A stretch of 64,000 bases of DNA from Allosphingosinicella deserti (GCF_003012735.1 NZ_PXYI01000002.1:186001-250000); one strand, 5' to 3'. Shown: positions 39,470 to 49,766, counted from the stretch's first letter. The notes: generated by a model from the letters alone, not told the origin. Made by a program: numbers and translations.

Positions 39470-40582
39470 GTGCGAGTCGGTCTTAATGCAACCTGCTTCA
39501 ATGAACGGCCTTCCGGGGCCAACCAGCGCTTTGCCGGGATTTACGGCGCTCTGATTGCTCGCTGTCCTGACATCGAATTCGTTATCTTCGAGCCTGCCGA
39601 CTGCCGCGTTGCCCAATGGTTCGGCGATGCCCCGAACGTGACGGTCCGCCGAACACCGATGCCGAGCACCGGGCGGATTCGGCGTGCCCTTGGCGGTCTC
39701 GCTTATTGGCGGCGCGCGTTGGCCAAGGAGAAGCTCGATCTGTTCGAGACCTTCCATCTGCCGCTCCTGCGAGCTCCGCGCTGTCCGACGATTCTCACCG
39801 TTCACGACGCACGCCCGATCCTTCGCGATGTTCCTCTGGTGAAGCGCTTGCTCTACGGCCGGATTCTCAGCACGGGGCTTCGCCGCGCCGATCACGTCAT
39901 CACCGTTTCGGAAACGATGCGGCAGGAGATCCTGGGCATCGAGTCGCGCGCCTCGGTCAGCGCGATCTACAATGGCATCGACCCCAAGCCGTTCGAACGG
40001 ATCGATGTTGCGGAGGCGGAGGCGACCCGCGCCCGCCTTCACCTTCCGTCGCGTTTCGTGCTCGCCGTGGGCCATCTCGAAGGACGCAAGAATTATCCGC
40101 GGCTCGTAGAGGCGATCGCGCGCCTGCGCGCTGCCGGCGAGGACATCGCGCTGGTGATTGTCGGCAACGAGGGCGGAGACGGTGCGGCGATCGCGGACCA
40201 GATCCGCAACCTGCATCTTCAAGACCATGTGCGTCTGCTACAGGGCGTCAGCCATGCCGAACTGACCCACATCTATGCCCTCGCGGCTTTGGTTGCCTTC
40301 CCCTCGACATACGAGGGTTTCGGCATCCCGATCCTGGAAGCGATGGCGGCACGAAGGCCGCTTGTGGTGAGCGGCACGCCGGTGTTCCGCGAACTCACCG
40401 AAGGGCGCGGCATCTATTTCCCCCCCGACGACGTCGACGCGATGGCGGCGGCGATCAGCGGCGTGCTGTCGAGCGCGGAGCGCCAGCAGGCGCTCATCGA
40501 CTATGGCGAACGGCGTATTCAGGATTTCCGCTTCCCCGCACTCGCCGAGCAGGTCGAGCAGGCCTATCGGGCGCTGGCGTGA
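39470..40582 (+). CDS. Glycosyltransferase family 4 protein (mannosyltransferase-like)
   Basis: The 370-residue GT-B enzyme has LTVHDARPIL and ADHVITVSETMRQEIL in the N-terminal half, and LAVGHLEGRKNYPRLVEAIA, STYEGFGIPILEAMA (EX7E) and DDVDAMAAAI in the C-terminal half. This pattern is common in mannosyl- and rhamnosyltransferases. I take GTG 39470 as start (V-R-V-G-L-N-A-T), four bases after the previous stop. Confidence 0.9.
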   Translation: MRVGLNATCFNERPSGANQRFAGIYGALIARCPDIEFVIFEPADCRVAQWFGDAPNVTVRRTPMPSTGRIRRALGGLAYWRRALAKEKLDLFETFHLPLLRAPRCPTILTVHDARPILRDVPLVKRLLYGRILSTGLRRADHVITVSETMRQEILGIESRASVSAIYNGIDPKPFERIDVAEAEATRARLHLPSRFVLAVGHLEGRKNYPRLVEAIARLRAAGEDIALVIVGNEGGDGAAIADQIRNLHLQDHVRLLQGVSHAELTHIYALAALVAFPSTYEGFGIPILEAMAARRPLVVSGTPVFRELTEGRGIYFPPDDVDAMAAAISGVLSSAERQQALIDYGERRIQDFRFPALAEQVEQAYRALA

Positions 40583-40634
40583 GCGGCCAGCGAACGCAGC
40601 GCGTCAGGGGCAGCCAGACAGGGGCGGTTTGACG

Positions 40635-41579
40635 ATGTTCTCCGTTGTCATCCCCTTGTACAACAAGCGGGAATTCATTTTGGCAACGGTCAGGAGCGTG
40701 ATCGCGCAGACGTTTGCCGATTTCGAATTGATCGTTGTCGACGATGGATCCACCGATGGGGGCCTCGCTCTGCTGGAGGATCTGGATGACCCGCGTCTGC
40801 GCCTGATCAGCCAGCGCAACTGCGGTAAGGGCGTGGCCCGCAACCGCGGCATGCAGGAGAGCCGCCGCCCTTGGATCGCATTCCTTGATGCCGACGATCT
40901 TTGGTTTCCTGATCACCTGTCGGAGCTGGCCAGGATGGCCGCGTTGCACCCGGAGGCGGGGCTGCTGGCAACCGCCTATGGCGAAGGCACGGATCCGACC
41001 ACGATCGTGCCTGGCGGGGAAAGCCGCGTCCGGCCGATCGCCTACTTTCGGGAAGCGGCGAGCAAGATCGGCGTCGTCTGGTCGTCGGCGACGGCGGTTC
41101 GGCGGGATGTTGCGCGGGAGGTCGGTGACTTCGGTCCTTGGCGAACGGGCGAGGATCTCGAATATTGGGCTCGGGTTGCGCTGATCGCGCCGGTGGTGAA
41201 GTCCGACCGAGTGACCGCTTACTACCTGCGTAACGAGAGCAGCGAGATGGCGCAGGTCTATCGCGAGCAGGCGCGAAACGCTCAACCGCAGACGCTGTCC
41301 GTCGCCTGGCCGTCCGTGGCCTATCTGCAAAGCGTGCGACTTAAGCTCGATCGGACCCAGCGCCGCGATGTCGACGCCTATATCCGAATGGCCGCCTATC
41401 TCAGTTCGCTGGGACGAATGGTTGCGGGCGACATCGACGGCGCGAGGAGCATGGCCCGTCAGATGCCGGGTCATCGTCTCGATCGCGCCGCCCTCGTCAG
41501 CCTTGCCCTACGCATTCCGGAGCCCGCGATCAGGCTCGCGTTGACCGCAAGGCAAGCGCTCCGCCGCAGCCGTGGCTAG
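40635..41579 (+). CDS. Glycosyltransferase family 2 protein
   Basis: The 314-residue GT-A enzyme has VVIPLYNKREFILATVRSVI at the start, VVDDGSTDGG, RNRGMQESRRPWIAFLDADD (DxD metal site) and GEDLEYWARV with the catalytic-base region. The C-terminal 90 residues are helical and basic. ATG 40635 was chosen; the open frame upstream overlaps the previous gene and lacks the GT2 fold. It is the last gene of the 36450-41579 run. Confidence 0.9.
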   Translation: MFSVVIPLYNKREFILATVRSVIAQTFADFELIVVDDGSTDGGLALLEDLDDPRLRLISQRNCGKGVARNRGMQESRRPWIAFLDADDLWFPDHLSELARMAALHPEAGLLATAYGEGTDPTTIVPGGESRVRPIAYFREAASKIGVVWSSATAVRRDVAREVGDFGPWRTGEDLEYWARVALIAPVVKSDRVTAYYLRNESSEMAQVYREQARNAQPQTLSVAWPSVAYLQSVRLKLDRTQRRDVDAYIRMAAYLSSLGRMVAGDIDGARSMARQMPGHRLDRAALVSLALRIPEPAIRLALTARQALRRSRG

Positions 41580-41786
41580 AACGATTTGCCCTCAAACGGC
41601 ACGTTCGATCTTCAAAATCACGGCAATCAGGGATCTTGATCGGACGTTCCAATGCAGTCGGGACGTCTGCTGTGGTCCAGGACGAAGCGAGGTCTGCGAA
41701 ACCGGCTGATCAAGCATGGCCCGATCAATGCCGCGGGACCCCAACGACCGCTACGCACCCGCAGAAGTACCGCGCCGCAGCCGCCG

Positions 41787-43790
41787 TCAGCGAGCGTCCT
41801 TCCAAACCCGTTCGCCCAATGCGAGCCGCGCGGCCAACAGCTCCGAGCCGATGTGCCCAAGATGGCTGCCGTCCCGATAGATGGGTTGGCCATCGATCTG
41901 GGTGGTGCAGACGTGACCGCGGCAGAGCGCCTGGTCCAGGCGGATGACCGGAGTTGCGGCTTTCTGCACGAAGGCATCCATCAGGCGATCGGTTGGCGGA
42001 CCCAGCGGGTTGGTGGATCCGGGCGTGATGTCGCACAAGGCCCGCGCCCCGAACGTCGGCAGGCCACTGCGTCGACGCTCCCAGCACATGCCAACGTCGT
42101 AGTCCGCTTGCGGCGGCCCCGAGACGACCACGACGCGCTTGCCCAGACTGCGCAGCGCCTTCACCGTCTCCCGCTGTGCGGCGAGAGTGGCGTCAAAGCC
42201 CGCAGGCGCGGTGATGAAATGGCCGGTCCGCTGGCTGGCAAGCGTGAAGTGCGGGTCGAGATATCTCAGGTACCAGCCGGACAGGACGACAACCTGGATG
42301 CTCGGCGTTCGGGCGACATAGTCGATCACGCTGCGGTTGAAATCCAGGCAGCTGAGGGCGAAAGCGCGTTCTCCGCGGCTCTGCATCGCGGCAAGATTGG
42401 CGAACGGCCCGCAATGACCTTTGCTCGCCTGTGCGATCGTCCGATTGGTCGTCGCGGCGAGACCTGGAACGAGGTGCTGGGAGAAGGAATCCCCCCAGAC
42501 GAGCATCGTTGGCGCGGGACCTTCCGCGCACTTCCCGTCGTACAATCCGCTGTCGTAGGAGCCACAGCGAGCAAAGCCGGTGACGCCGGTTAGATCGACC
42601 CCCGAATTTCCCCAATGCCGCTTGGCATGAAGCGCCCCCGCTCCAACCGCCAGAACGAGCGCTGAACCGGCGAGTGCAATTCCGAGAAGCCGCCACCCGT
42701 CGATGCGCGAGCGCCGGACCGGTTCTTCGATCCAGCGATACAGGATGTATCCGAGCGCAAGCGACAGCACCACCCCACCGACGGCCGTGATCAGCGGCAG
42801 TTGCTCGGTCAGGTACGCATTATGCGCGATCGCGAAGATCGGCCAGTGCACGAGATAAAGCGAGTAGGAGAAGTCACCGACCCGAGCAAGGCAGCGGGCC
42901 GGCAGCAGCCCGGGCAGCCTCTCGTGGCGCGCAAGGATGACCACCAAAGTGGCGAGACAGACTGCGACAAGCCCCGGATTGAAGCCGATGCTCGGCAATG
43001 GAACGAACGGCACGATGATCAGCACTGAAAGCGCCGGCCACAGGAGTAATCGGGCAAAGCGCCGAACCATCGGGCTGGCCACCACGAATGTTCCTAGCGA
43101 GCCGAGGCCGAGTTCCCAAGCGCGGGTTGGCAGGAGATAGAATGCTACACCCGGCGATTTTGCAGCGAGCCAGGCATAAGCGGCAAGGCTCGCCCCCGTT
43201 GCGATGAGGATCAGCGGCAATCTGAGGCGCCGAGGGGCGGCCCACAAGCACACGGGGAGAAGCAGATAATATTGCTCTTCGACCGCCAGGGACCACATGT
43301 GAAGCAGTGGCTCGTAGGTAGCGGCGGGATGGAAGTAGTTGATCTGCCGCCACAATACGACGTTTGCGGAGAAGAATACCGATCCAGCCAGCTGCTCCCA
43401 AAACCGTTCGAAAACCGAAAGGCCGACCAGCAATGTGCACGCGATCGTTGTCGCAACGAGCACGCAATAGCCGGCCGGGAGCAAGCGTCGCGCCCGCCTT
43501 GCGTAGAAATCGGCGAAGCTGAAGCTGCCTCGGTCGAGATTGTCGCACACGATCCTAGTGATCAGGAATCCCGAGACGACGAAGAAGATGTCCACTCCGA
43601 GATAGCCTGACTGCGCCACGCCGAGGCTCGAGTGGAAGAACAGGACAAACAGCACGGCGAGGCCGCGCAATGCCTGAATGTCGGTGCGGAAATGCGGTTT
43701 TTGAGTATCGATCTTGCCGGATGCTCCGCCGACATGGCCCGCAGGCACGCCGGTATGCGGCGCCGCTGCCCCTTCCACCCCATTCGTCAT
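41787..43790 (-). CDS. Acyltransferase 3 / SGNH-domain O-acyltransferase
   Basis: The 667-residue protein has an acyltransferase-3 membrane domain (about 35-370) with the R-x10-H motif in ALRGLAVLFVLFFHSS, FFVVSGFLIT, SLAVEEQYY, and some ten helices. A C-terminal SGNH domain (about 430-660) has WGDSFSQHL (nucleophile Ser) and DGSHLGHIG (catalytic Asp-x-x-His). This OafA/OatA-like architecture transfers acetyl groups from cytoplasmic acetyl-CoA to extracytoplasmic glycans, so the polymer is probably O-acetylated. Confidence 0.93.
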   Translation of the reverse strand: MTNGVEGAAAPHTGVPAGHVGGASGKIDTQKPHFRTDIQALRGLAVLFVLFFHSSLGVAQSGYLGVDIFFVVSGFLITRIVCDNLDRGSFSFADFYARRARRLLPAGYCVLVATTIACTLLVGLSVFERFWEQLAGSVFFSANVVLWRQINYFHPAATYEPLLHMWSLAVEEQYYLLLPVCLWAAPRRLRLPLILIATGASLAAYAWLAAKSPGVAFYLLPTRAWELGLGSLGTFVVASPMVRRFARLLLWPALSVLIIVPFVPLPSIGFNPGLVAVCLATLVVILARHERLPGLLPARCLARVGDFSYSLYLVHWPIFAIAHNAYLTEQLPLITAVGGVVLSLALGYILYRWIEEPVRRSRIDGWRLLGIALAGSALVLAVGAGALHAKRHWGNSGVDLTGVTGFARCGSYDSGLYDGKCAEGPAPTMLVWGDSFSQHLVPGLAATTNRTIAQASKGHCGPFANLAAMQSRGERAFALSCLDFNRSVIDYVARTPSIQVVVLSGWYLRYLDPHFTLASQRTGHFITAPAGFDATLAAQRETVKALRSLGKRVVVVSGPPQADYDVGMCWERRRSGLPTFGARALCDITPGSTNPLGPPTDRLMDAFVQKAATPVIRLDQALCRGHVCTTQIDGQPIYRDGSHLGHIGSELLAARLALGERVWKDAR

Positions 43791-44041
43791 CGCCCCGGAA
43801 TAGGACGTGGGGCGGAATTGTCAAAGGTGCGAGCCGGGCCCTGGGCAGGCTCTGCCGCTTCCTTTAGCAGCCGCTAGTAACAAAGCCCGAGCAATGGCGT
43901 GCCAGGTGCCGGGAAGCCGGCTCGCTCGCGAGGACGCGCCGTCGCTTGTGTTTGTAGCGCCGGCTCCTCGACACCGGCTCGCCTTTCAACTACGCTACAG
44001 AATCCGCCGAGCCATGCAGACTGCGTTTGAACTTCCCCTTC

Positions 44042-44905
44042 TCACCCCATGAATGCGCGGACCAACGATCCCATTTGAGCCTTCAACCGCCCGAGGTGCC
44101 GCCGCATTCTCTTGCCCGCGCTATATCCCGCAGCGAGGGGACGGCTGACGCCCGACATCCGAATGATCGAATCGGTCCTCTCGGCATAGTGGCCTCTGAA
44201 GAAGGTGCGATGCTGCTCGCCGGCGACGACGCTATATTCAAGGCCAAGCATGCGCTCATTGGGGAGCACCGTACACTCATAACGATTGAGCAGCGGCGTG
44301 ATCGCGAGCGTGTAGGCGACCGGCCCGGTGAGCCTGAAAACGGCCTCCCTCCCAACTCCGTCACGCCAAGGCCGATAGCGCTCGATGTTTCCAAGAACAT
44401 AGTCGATCACGGCGCGGAGCAGGGGATGGCCTGGTGAAGCGATGATGTGCCACTGCTGGAACTCGCCACCTCCCACATGCTCGAGGCCCCGTTGGAGACC
44501 CCAATTTTCGTGGCTCCCGCCTGTGCCATTGTCCCACTTGGCCAGAAGCAATTTGCGGCCGCTTGTGGTAATCTCGTCCAGAGGCGTCGTGGCCGTGCTC
44601 TTGATGTCCAGATACACGCCGCCGACCTGGTACATCAGCAAATAGCGAAATAGATCGGCCCGGGCTGCTCCGTATGCCGGATTAATCAGGTGGTAACGCC
44701 CGAGCATCTCGGAGCCATATTCGCGCGCAATGAAACGGTCGATGTCGGCATCATCGTACAGCCTGTAGTCCCAGTTCGGGTTGCGCCTCTGCAGCGATTC
44801 GGCGTTATCCTGGAGGGCGGGCGGCAGGCATTTGCGCGCATAGGTTTGATGTAGGATCCGCGGAATGCCGGAGCCCTGCGGCACGACCTTGAAGTCGAAG
44901 CTCAT
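44042..44905 (-). CDS. Glycosyltransferase family 32 (OCH1/capsular sugar transferase-like)
   Basis: The 287-residue protein has IPRILHQTYARK at the start, NPNWDYRLYDDADIDRFI, and the GT32 core AARADLFRYLLMYQVGGVYL followed by the DxK-type metal motif YLDIKS. Such enzymes transfer hexoses with a GT-A-like fold. I use ATG 44905 (MSFDFKVVPQ); a TTG at 44944 would overlap the ABC gene stop and could couple the two. Confidence 0.85.
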   Translation of the reverse strand: MSFDFKVVPQGSGIPRILHQTYARKCLPPALQDNAESLQRRNPNWDYRLYDDADIDRFIAREYGSEMLGRYHLINPAYGAARADLFRYLLMYQVGGVYLDIKSTATTPLDEITTSGRKLLLAKWDNGTGGSHENWGLQRGLEHVGGGEFQQWHIIASPGHPLLRAVIDYVLGNIERYRPWRDGVGREAVFRLTGPVAYTLAITPLLNRYECTVLPNERMLGLEYSVVAGEQHRTFFRGHYAERTDSIIRMSGVSRPLAAGYSAGKRMRRHLGRLKAQMGSLVRAFMG

Positions 44906-44940
44906 CTGCGATCTTTCGCCAACGGCCGGCTGCCCTTCAT

Positions 44941-46749
44941 TCAAGCCGGAGCAGGCGCGCTGCCGAGCACGACCTTCTCGTAGCTGCCTGACTGAACGAT
45001 CCGCCCGGATTCGAGCCTGTAGACCGTATCGCAGCCTGCGACGGTCGAGAGGCGGTGCGCAATGAGGATAATGGTCAGCTCGCGGTCGAGCTCGGAGACA
45101 GAGTCCATCACGGCCGCTTCGGTAGCAGCATCGAGCGCGCTGGTGGCTTCGTCGAGAACGAGTATCGAGGCGTCTTTATAAAGAGCACGGGCGATTCCGA
45201 TCCGTTGCCTCTGCCCTCCTGACAGCCTCACGCCCCGCTCGCCGACGCGGGTCTCGAAGCCTTCTGGAAGAGTGTCGATAAACGCGGCGATGTCGGCCCG
45301 GGCCGCCGCCCTGCGGACCCTGGCCATGTCGATGTCGTCGCGATGGAAACCGAAGGCTATGTTCGCCGCGATCGTATCATCCGCTAGGAAAATGGCTTGG
45401 GGAACATGAGCAATTCGTGTTTGCCACTCGGCGATGTTGCTTTCGTCGAGAGTTGCCCCCCCGACTCGCAGCTGTCCCCGCGACGGCTGCAGCAGTCCCA
45501 TCATCACGTCGACGAGCGTGCTTTTTCCGCTCCCCGTTTTGCCGACGAAAGCGACGCGCTCGCCCGCGCGTATACATAGACTTATCCCCTGCAAAACATC
45601 GTGATCGGGAGCGTAGCTGAACCACAGATCGCGTGCTTCGATGTCCAACTTGGCCGGCAGCGTCGCTGCCCCTCGGCTCGGCACGGCGGTGCTGACCGGA
45701 GCATTCATCAGATCAACGACGTCTTTGAGTGCATGGGCATTGATCGAGTAGCCGGCCCAGCCTCGATAGATCGCCTGCACCAGCGGCAGGAGGCGCTGCG
45801 CGCCGATTGCCAGCGCGCCGAGCACCGGGAGCGCAGCAAGCACCCCGCCCGGCTGCGAAGTGAAATAGATTGCAAGCAGGGCAAAGACGACGATTCCGAA
45901 GCTCTCGACCACGAAACGAGGAGCATCGATCACCACACCGGCATGCACCTGCAGGCGTCGCATTTCCTCCTCGATTTCTCCCAACTTCTGTCGGAAGATC
46001 GGCTGTGAGTGGTCGAGGATGATGTCGCGCATGCCGCCCCAGACCTCCTGAACGACCTTGAGGCGCTCGGTGCGCACTGCCGAGCTCCGATGGGAGTTCG
46101 CGATCAACGCCTTCTTGGTGAAGAGGCTGATCGAAACATAGAGGAGACCGACCGAGAGCAACGCGGCAGCGGCGCTCATGGGATCGATCAGAAACAGGAA
46201 TGCAAGGATGAACAGCGCGATCACGGCGGAGGTGAATGCAAGCAGTCCAGGCGACAGAATTGCTGTCGCTACGAGGTGGATCTTCTCCACGGCCGCCAAC
46301 GCAACGCTGCTGTTCTGACGCACGTAGATTTCGTATGGCCGATGCAGCAGGCGCTCGAAAACCCGCATGCTGACGTCGTGTGCGAGTCCGTAGACGAATC
46401 GATGGCTCGCCCAAGTGAGAGCTGATCGGATGACGGCCGCCACGACTGCCGCGGAAACGAGTAGGACGGCTGCGGCGATGATCGCCTCGCGGCCATTGGT
46501 CGCGCCCAGCATCTCCAGCAAGGACTGCACGGCCCGGTACTTGGCGAAGTAGCTAGGATCTGCGGCCAGTGCGAGGAGCGGCACGACCGCTCCGATCGTC
46601 AGCAGCTCGGCGATCGCACCAAGCAGCATCAACGCAGCAGTGCCGAGCAGCTGTAGCCGGCGCTGCCGTCCCATGATGCTGTAGAGGGCGGCTAATCCGC
46701 CCCGAGCCGGCGCCTCTCTTCTAGCGCTCGGTGAATCCTCACTGCTCAT
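44941..46749 (-). CDS. ABC transporter, fused permease and ATPase (PglK/lipid-linked glycan flippase-like)
   Basis: The 602-residue half-transporter has six membrane helices (about 20-330) and an ATPase domain with Walker A GKTGSGKST, signature LSGGQRQRIGIARALYKDAS, Walker B ILVLDEATSALD and switch IAHRLST. The N-terminal region (YSIMGRQRRLQLLGTAALML) resembles PglK, which flips lipid-linked oligosaccharides, more than MsbA. It may provide the flippase for repeat units, since no Wzx is seen in the window. ATG 46749 chosen; the frame is open to 46830. Confidence 0.87.
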   Translation of the reverse strand: MSSEDSPSARREAPARGGLAALYSIMGRQRRLQLLGTAALMLLGAIAELLTIGAVVPLLALAADPSYFAKYRAVQSLLEMLGATNGREAIIAAAVLLVSAAVVAAVIRSALTWASHRFVYGLAHDVSMRVFERLLHRPYEIYVRQNSSVALAAVEKIHLVATAILSPGLLAFTSAVIALFILAFLFLIDPMSAAAALLSVGLLYVSISLFTKKALIANSHRSSAVRTERLKVVQEVWGGMRDIILDHSQPIFRQKLGEIEEEMRRLQVHAGVVIDAPRFVVESFGIVVFALLAIYFTSQPGGVLAALPVLGALAIGAQRLLPLVQAIYRGWAGYSINAHALKDVVDLMNAPVSTAVPSRGAATLPAKLDIEARDLWFSYAPDHDVLQGISLCIRAGERVAFVGKTGSGKSTLVDVMMGLLQPSRGQLRVGGATLDESNIAEWQTRIAHVPQAIFLADDTIAANIAFGFHRDDIDMARVRRAAARADIAAFIDTLPEGFETRVGERGVRLSGGQRQRIGIARALYKDASILVLDEATSALDAATEAAVMDSVSELDRELTIILIAHRLSTVAGCDTVYRLESGRIVQSGSYEKVVLGSAPAPA

Positions 46750-46847
46750 ATTTTTCCTTGCGTGAACACGGACGCTGGGCATCCGCGCGAGTCCAGTCGT
46801 TCCATGGCAACTCGGCAGTGCGAAATCCATTCCAATGATGAAGCGGG

Positions 46848-48041
46848 TCAGCTGCAGGCGGGCTGCTGAATTGGAGACCTGCCGAGATCGAGCCGCTGGC
46901 GAACCACCCGCTCAAGCTTTGCAGCCCAGACCTGCCAGTCCAGACGGTTCGCGGCGTCTTCCAGCGCTGCGGCAGACATCCGCTCATAAGCGGCGGGATG
47001 GTTCAGCAGCGCTTCGATGTGACTCGCGAACGTGTCTCCCGAAGAACCGACCGGCAGCAGGATGCCGGTTTCTCCGTCGCTTACCACAGTCGTGACTCCG
47101 CCGGTCGCATAGCCGAGCGACGGAAGTCCGTGATGTGCTGCTTCGGCGAACACGATCCCCCATGCTTCGGCGGCAGTCGGCAGGATGAAGAAAGAGGCTT
47201 CTGAGTAGAGGCGGTCCAGAGTCGCTTGGTCCGCCGGTGAACTTTTATCGATGAAGCCGTGGAAGGTGACGTTCGGCGGCGGTGATGCACCTTGCAGCAC
47301 CTCCTCGCTGCAGCCGACGATGTCGAGCGAGCTCTCGATCCCGCGTTCTGCAAGCGCGCGTACCGCACTGAGAGCTACTTGGCCGCCTTTTCGTTTCCAG
47401 TCGGTGCCGACGAACAACAAGCGTACGGGCCCGCCCCCCAGCTGGCGCGGAGGGCGTCGCTCTGGTGGCATGTTGGCCCCCCAGGCGATTTGCACAACCT
47501 GCTCGGCGGGTACGCCCTGCTTCTCGATGGCAGACCGGCAGGCCCAATGAGACGGTAAGTGCACCAGCAAAGATTCGTGGAAGGCGCGATGTTCGGCTAC
47601 GCGAGCCTTGCGTTTAGCGGTCTTCGAAAGCTGGCGGAACATGTCGTAATATTCCACCAAATCGGGAATGACCGCATCGGTGATCGTGACGACCGGCAGG
47701 CGTTCGGTGAAAAGGTAGGCAGCATCGGTCAGCGCGACGGCGAACACGACATCGGGGCGAGCGGCTTCGAGCTTCCTGATGGTGTGGGCGGCCGCAAGAC
47801 GCGAGTAGAAGCGCGACCAGCTATACTCGAAGCGTCCTCCCGTCAGCAGCTTGGCCGTTCGTCCCAGCGGACGGTACCAAGCCGCCCATACCTGCTCGAT
47901 CACCAACGTGACGTCGAATTGCCGTTCAAGCGCCTCCAGCATGTGGTGGGGCGTGCCGGACCAGAGTTTGATGTCACGCGGATTGCCGTTTGCGATGAAG
48001 GCGGCACGAAGCTTCCTAGTCATCACCGACCGAACCTGCAT
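46848..48041 (-). CDS. Glycosyltransferase family 4 protein
   Basis: The 397-residue GT-B enzyme has LRAAFIANGNPRDIKLWSGT at the start (a pattern of GT4 enzymes with WSGTP), LLFVGTDWKRKGGQVALSAV at the C-terminal half and the EX7E motif in AAEAWGIVFAEAAHHGLPS. Donor unknown. GGAGGAG lies 10 bases before ATG 48041. It is the third gene of the minus-strand run from rfbH to the GT32 gene. Confidence 0.9.
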   Translation of the reverse strand: MQVRSVMTRKLRAAFIANGNPRDIKLWSGTPHHMLEALERQFDVTLVIEQVWAAWYRPLGRTAKLLTGGRFEYSWSRFYSRLAAAHTIRKLEAARPDVVFAVALTDAAYLFTERLPVVTITDAVIPDLVEYYDMFRQLSKTAKRKARVAEHRAFHESLLVHLPSHWACRSAIEKQGVPAEQVVQIAWGANMPPERRPPRQLGGGPVRLLFVGTDWKRKGGQVALSAVRALAERGIESSLDIVGCSEEVLQGASPPPNVTFHGFIDKSSPADQATLDRLYSEASFFILPTAAEAWGIVFAEAAHHGLPSLGYATGGVTTVVSDGETGILLPVGSSGDTFASHIEALLNHPAAYERMSAAALEDAANRLDWQVWAAKLERVVRQRLDLGRSPIQQPACS

Positions 48042-48110
48042 GGCGGGGCGGCTCCTCCGGTATTGTCCGATCTGGTCACAGTGCCGTTCCGCCCATCATC
48101 TATTGTGGCC

Positions 48111-49766
48111 TCAGGCGCCGGGGCGCCGTATGTAGAGGTCCCACATCGTAGATCGATCCTGGATGTCGAATTGCTGTCTCAGCGAGGGGAGGAATCGGGG
48201 GTGGAGCTCGTTGGTTCGATCGTCACGAAGCACCAGCACCGTGTCGATGTCGGCTGGAATAGCATTGAGCGCTTTCATAATCGGTGATTCGTGACTTGCG
48301 CCAAGCGGGAAGCTGAGGATTGGTTGAGACTGCAGGACGAAAGGCCATGTGCTCGAGTAGAAGCTTAAGACCTTCCGCTGGCGGATATTCGGCAAGCGCG
48401 ACAGAAGTGCGAGTCCATCCGCATGGGCATATTGCCACTCGTAATCCCCCATCCACCTCGCGCTTTGTTCGAGGTGCAGCCGATCGCCAATCTTCTTGAT
48501 GGCGATCGAGGGCTGCGTAAATAGCGGCGTCTGAGACGTCTCCGGCCGTTCGACGATCAACCCCGCGAGCGGACCGCTCTTGAATAGGGAAAGTTCGCCG
48601 CCACGTACCTGACCTCGAAGCCCGACCAGCACGTTCATCAGGTAGGGTGTCGTGAAGGTAAGGGCGTATACGGCCAGAGCGATCGTGAACATGCGGGCCT
48701 CACCGTCTTCCCGCTGCAACCCTTCGTCCGCCGCCATGATCACGACGAACGCGATCATCGGGGTGGTCGCGGCGATGAAATAATCCAGGGAGCCGGTCGT
48801 CAGCGTAGCGAGCATAGCGAGCGGGAGAATCGCAGCGAGCACGCTCAACTTGATCGTCAGCCACCCTCCCGCTTTGCGCGTAAGCCAAAGATAAGCGATC
48901 GATCCGGCAGCGATTGCCAGCCCGAAGAAATTGTAGAGGCTGTTATAAAAGAGTTTGCGGAGCGCCCAGTCGATGATGAACCCGACCCCTGCGACCGCGG
49001 AAAGGTCGGCCGGCGCCTTCAAATAGGCTTCCGGCCCGTAACCTAGAACGGCCCAGCCCACGGCGATCAGTGCGATCCCGTACAACGCGCAGTGAAGCAG
49101 GCCTTTCAAGCCGTTGCGGTAAAGCAAGGGAGCAGCGGCAGGTACGAGCAGAATAGCGAATGTGAGCTTGGTGACAAGGATCAGGAACGCTGCCGCCGCG
49201 CATACGAACAGCTCCACTTGGCGGAGAGGCTGGTCTGACAGCAGCACCGTCGCATAGCATGTGATCGCCAGGGCCCAGCACAGCCTGTTGTAGTACATCG
49301 AGTACGAATGGCGGAATATCTCGGCTCCGCCGTCTTCGAAAGGGGACCAGGTCAAACTGGTTGCAGAGAGCAGGACCAGCAGGAGCGCGAACGTGGCGAG
49401 CCGAGCCCGACGCGCGGTGCCCAAATAGAACAGCGCCGCGCAGATGAAGAAGCCGATTACGATCGCCTGCTCGATCGCCTTGAACGTCGGGCCAAAGAGT
49501 CGCATCGCCCAATCGATCAGGTAGATTTCGTAACCGCCGAACTGCCACACGAAATCGACGTGCGGAACGTAGCCGTGGTGAACCAGGTAGCCGGCGTTCA
49601 GCAAGTAGAAGCAGTCGATGACGTATTTGTTGGTGTAGGTGTTCGGCAGGATCAGCGCCAGTGAGGCGAACGCTATCGCACTGAAAAGCAGAGCTCCGCT
49701 CAACCAGAGCGGCGGAGCCATCGTTGCTAGGCGCCGTCCACGCTTCGCCACCGTCAGATCGCTCAT
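48111..49766 (-). CDS. Multi-pass membrane protein, possible GT-C type glycosyltransferase
   Basis: The 551-residue protein has about ten to twelve hydrophobic helices and a soluble C-terminal region of about 150 residues. The first loop has YVPHVDFVWQFGGYEIYLIDW, like the Asp-containing loop of GT-C glycosyltransferases (split here: VDFVWQFGGYEI). I cannot assign a family. A Wzy polymerase is another option. Its ATG 49766 overlaps the rfbH stop (ATGA), coupling it to the deoxysugar gene. Confidence 0.65.
   Translation of the reverse strand: MSDLTVAKRGRRLATMAPPLWLSGALLFSAIAFASLALILPNTYTNKYVIDCFYLLNAGYLVHHGYVPHVDFVWQFGGYEIYLIDWAMRLFGPTFKAIEQAIVIGFFICAALFYLGTARRARLATFALLLVLLSATSLTWSPFEDGGAEIFRHSYSMYYNRLCWALAITCYATVLLSDQPLRQVELFVCAAAAFLILVTKLTFAILLVPAAAPLLYRNGLKGLLHCALYGIALIAVGWAVLGYGPEAYLKAPADLSAVAGVGFIIDWALRKLFYNSLYNFFGLAIAAGSIAYLWLTRKAGGWLTIKLSVLAAILPLAMLATLTTGSLDYFIAATTPMIAFVVIMAADEGLQREDGEARMFTIALAVYALTFTTPYLMNVLVGLRGQVRGGELSLFKSGPLAGLIVERPETSQTPLFTQPSIAIKKIGDRLHLEQSARWMGDYEWQYAHADGLALLSRLPNIRQRKVLSFYSSTWPFVLQSQPILSFPLGASHESPIMKALNAIPADIDTVLVLRDDRTNELHPRFLPSLRQQFDIQDRSTMWDLYIRRPGA

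Noticed and set aside
41580-41786. Small gene between the GT2 gene and the acyltransferase gene
   Set aside because: Short plus-strand frames here continue antisense into the acyltransferase gene and lack a ribosome-binding site; no separate gene is supported.
43791-44041. Possible tRNA or other structured RNA in the 251-base gap beside the acyltransferase gene
   Set aside because: No cloverleaf with a proper T-arm and acceptor stem could be assembled; nothing supported is seen in this gap.
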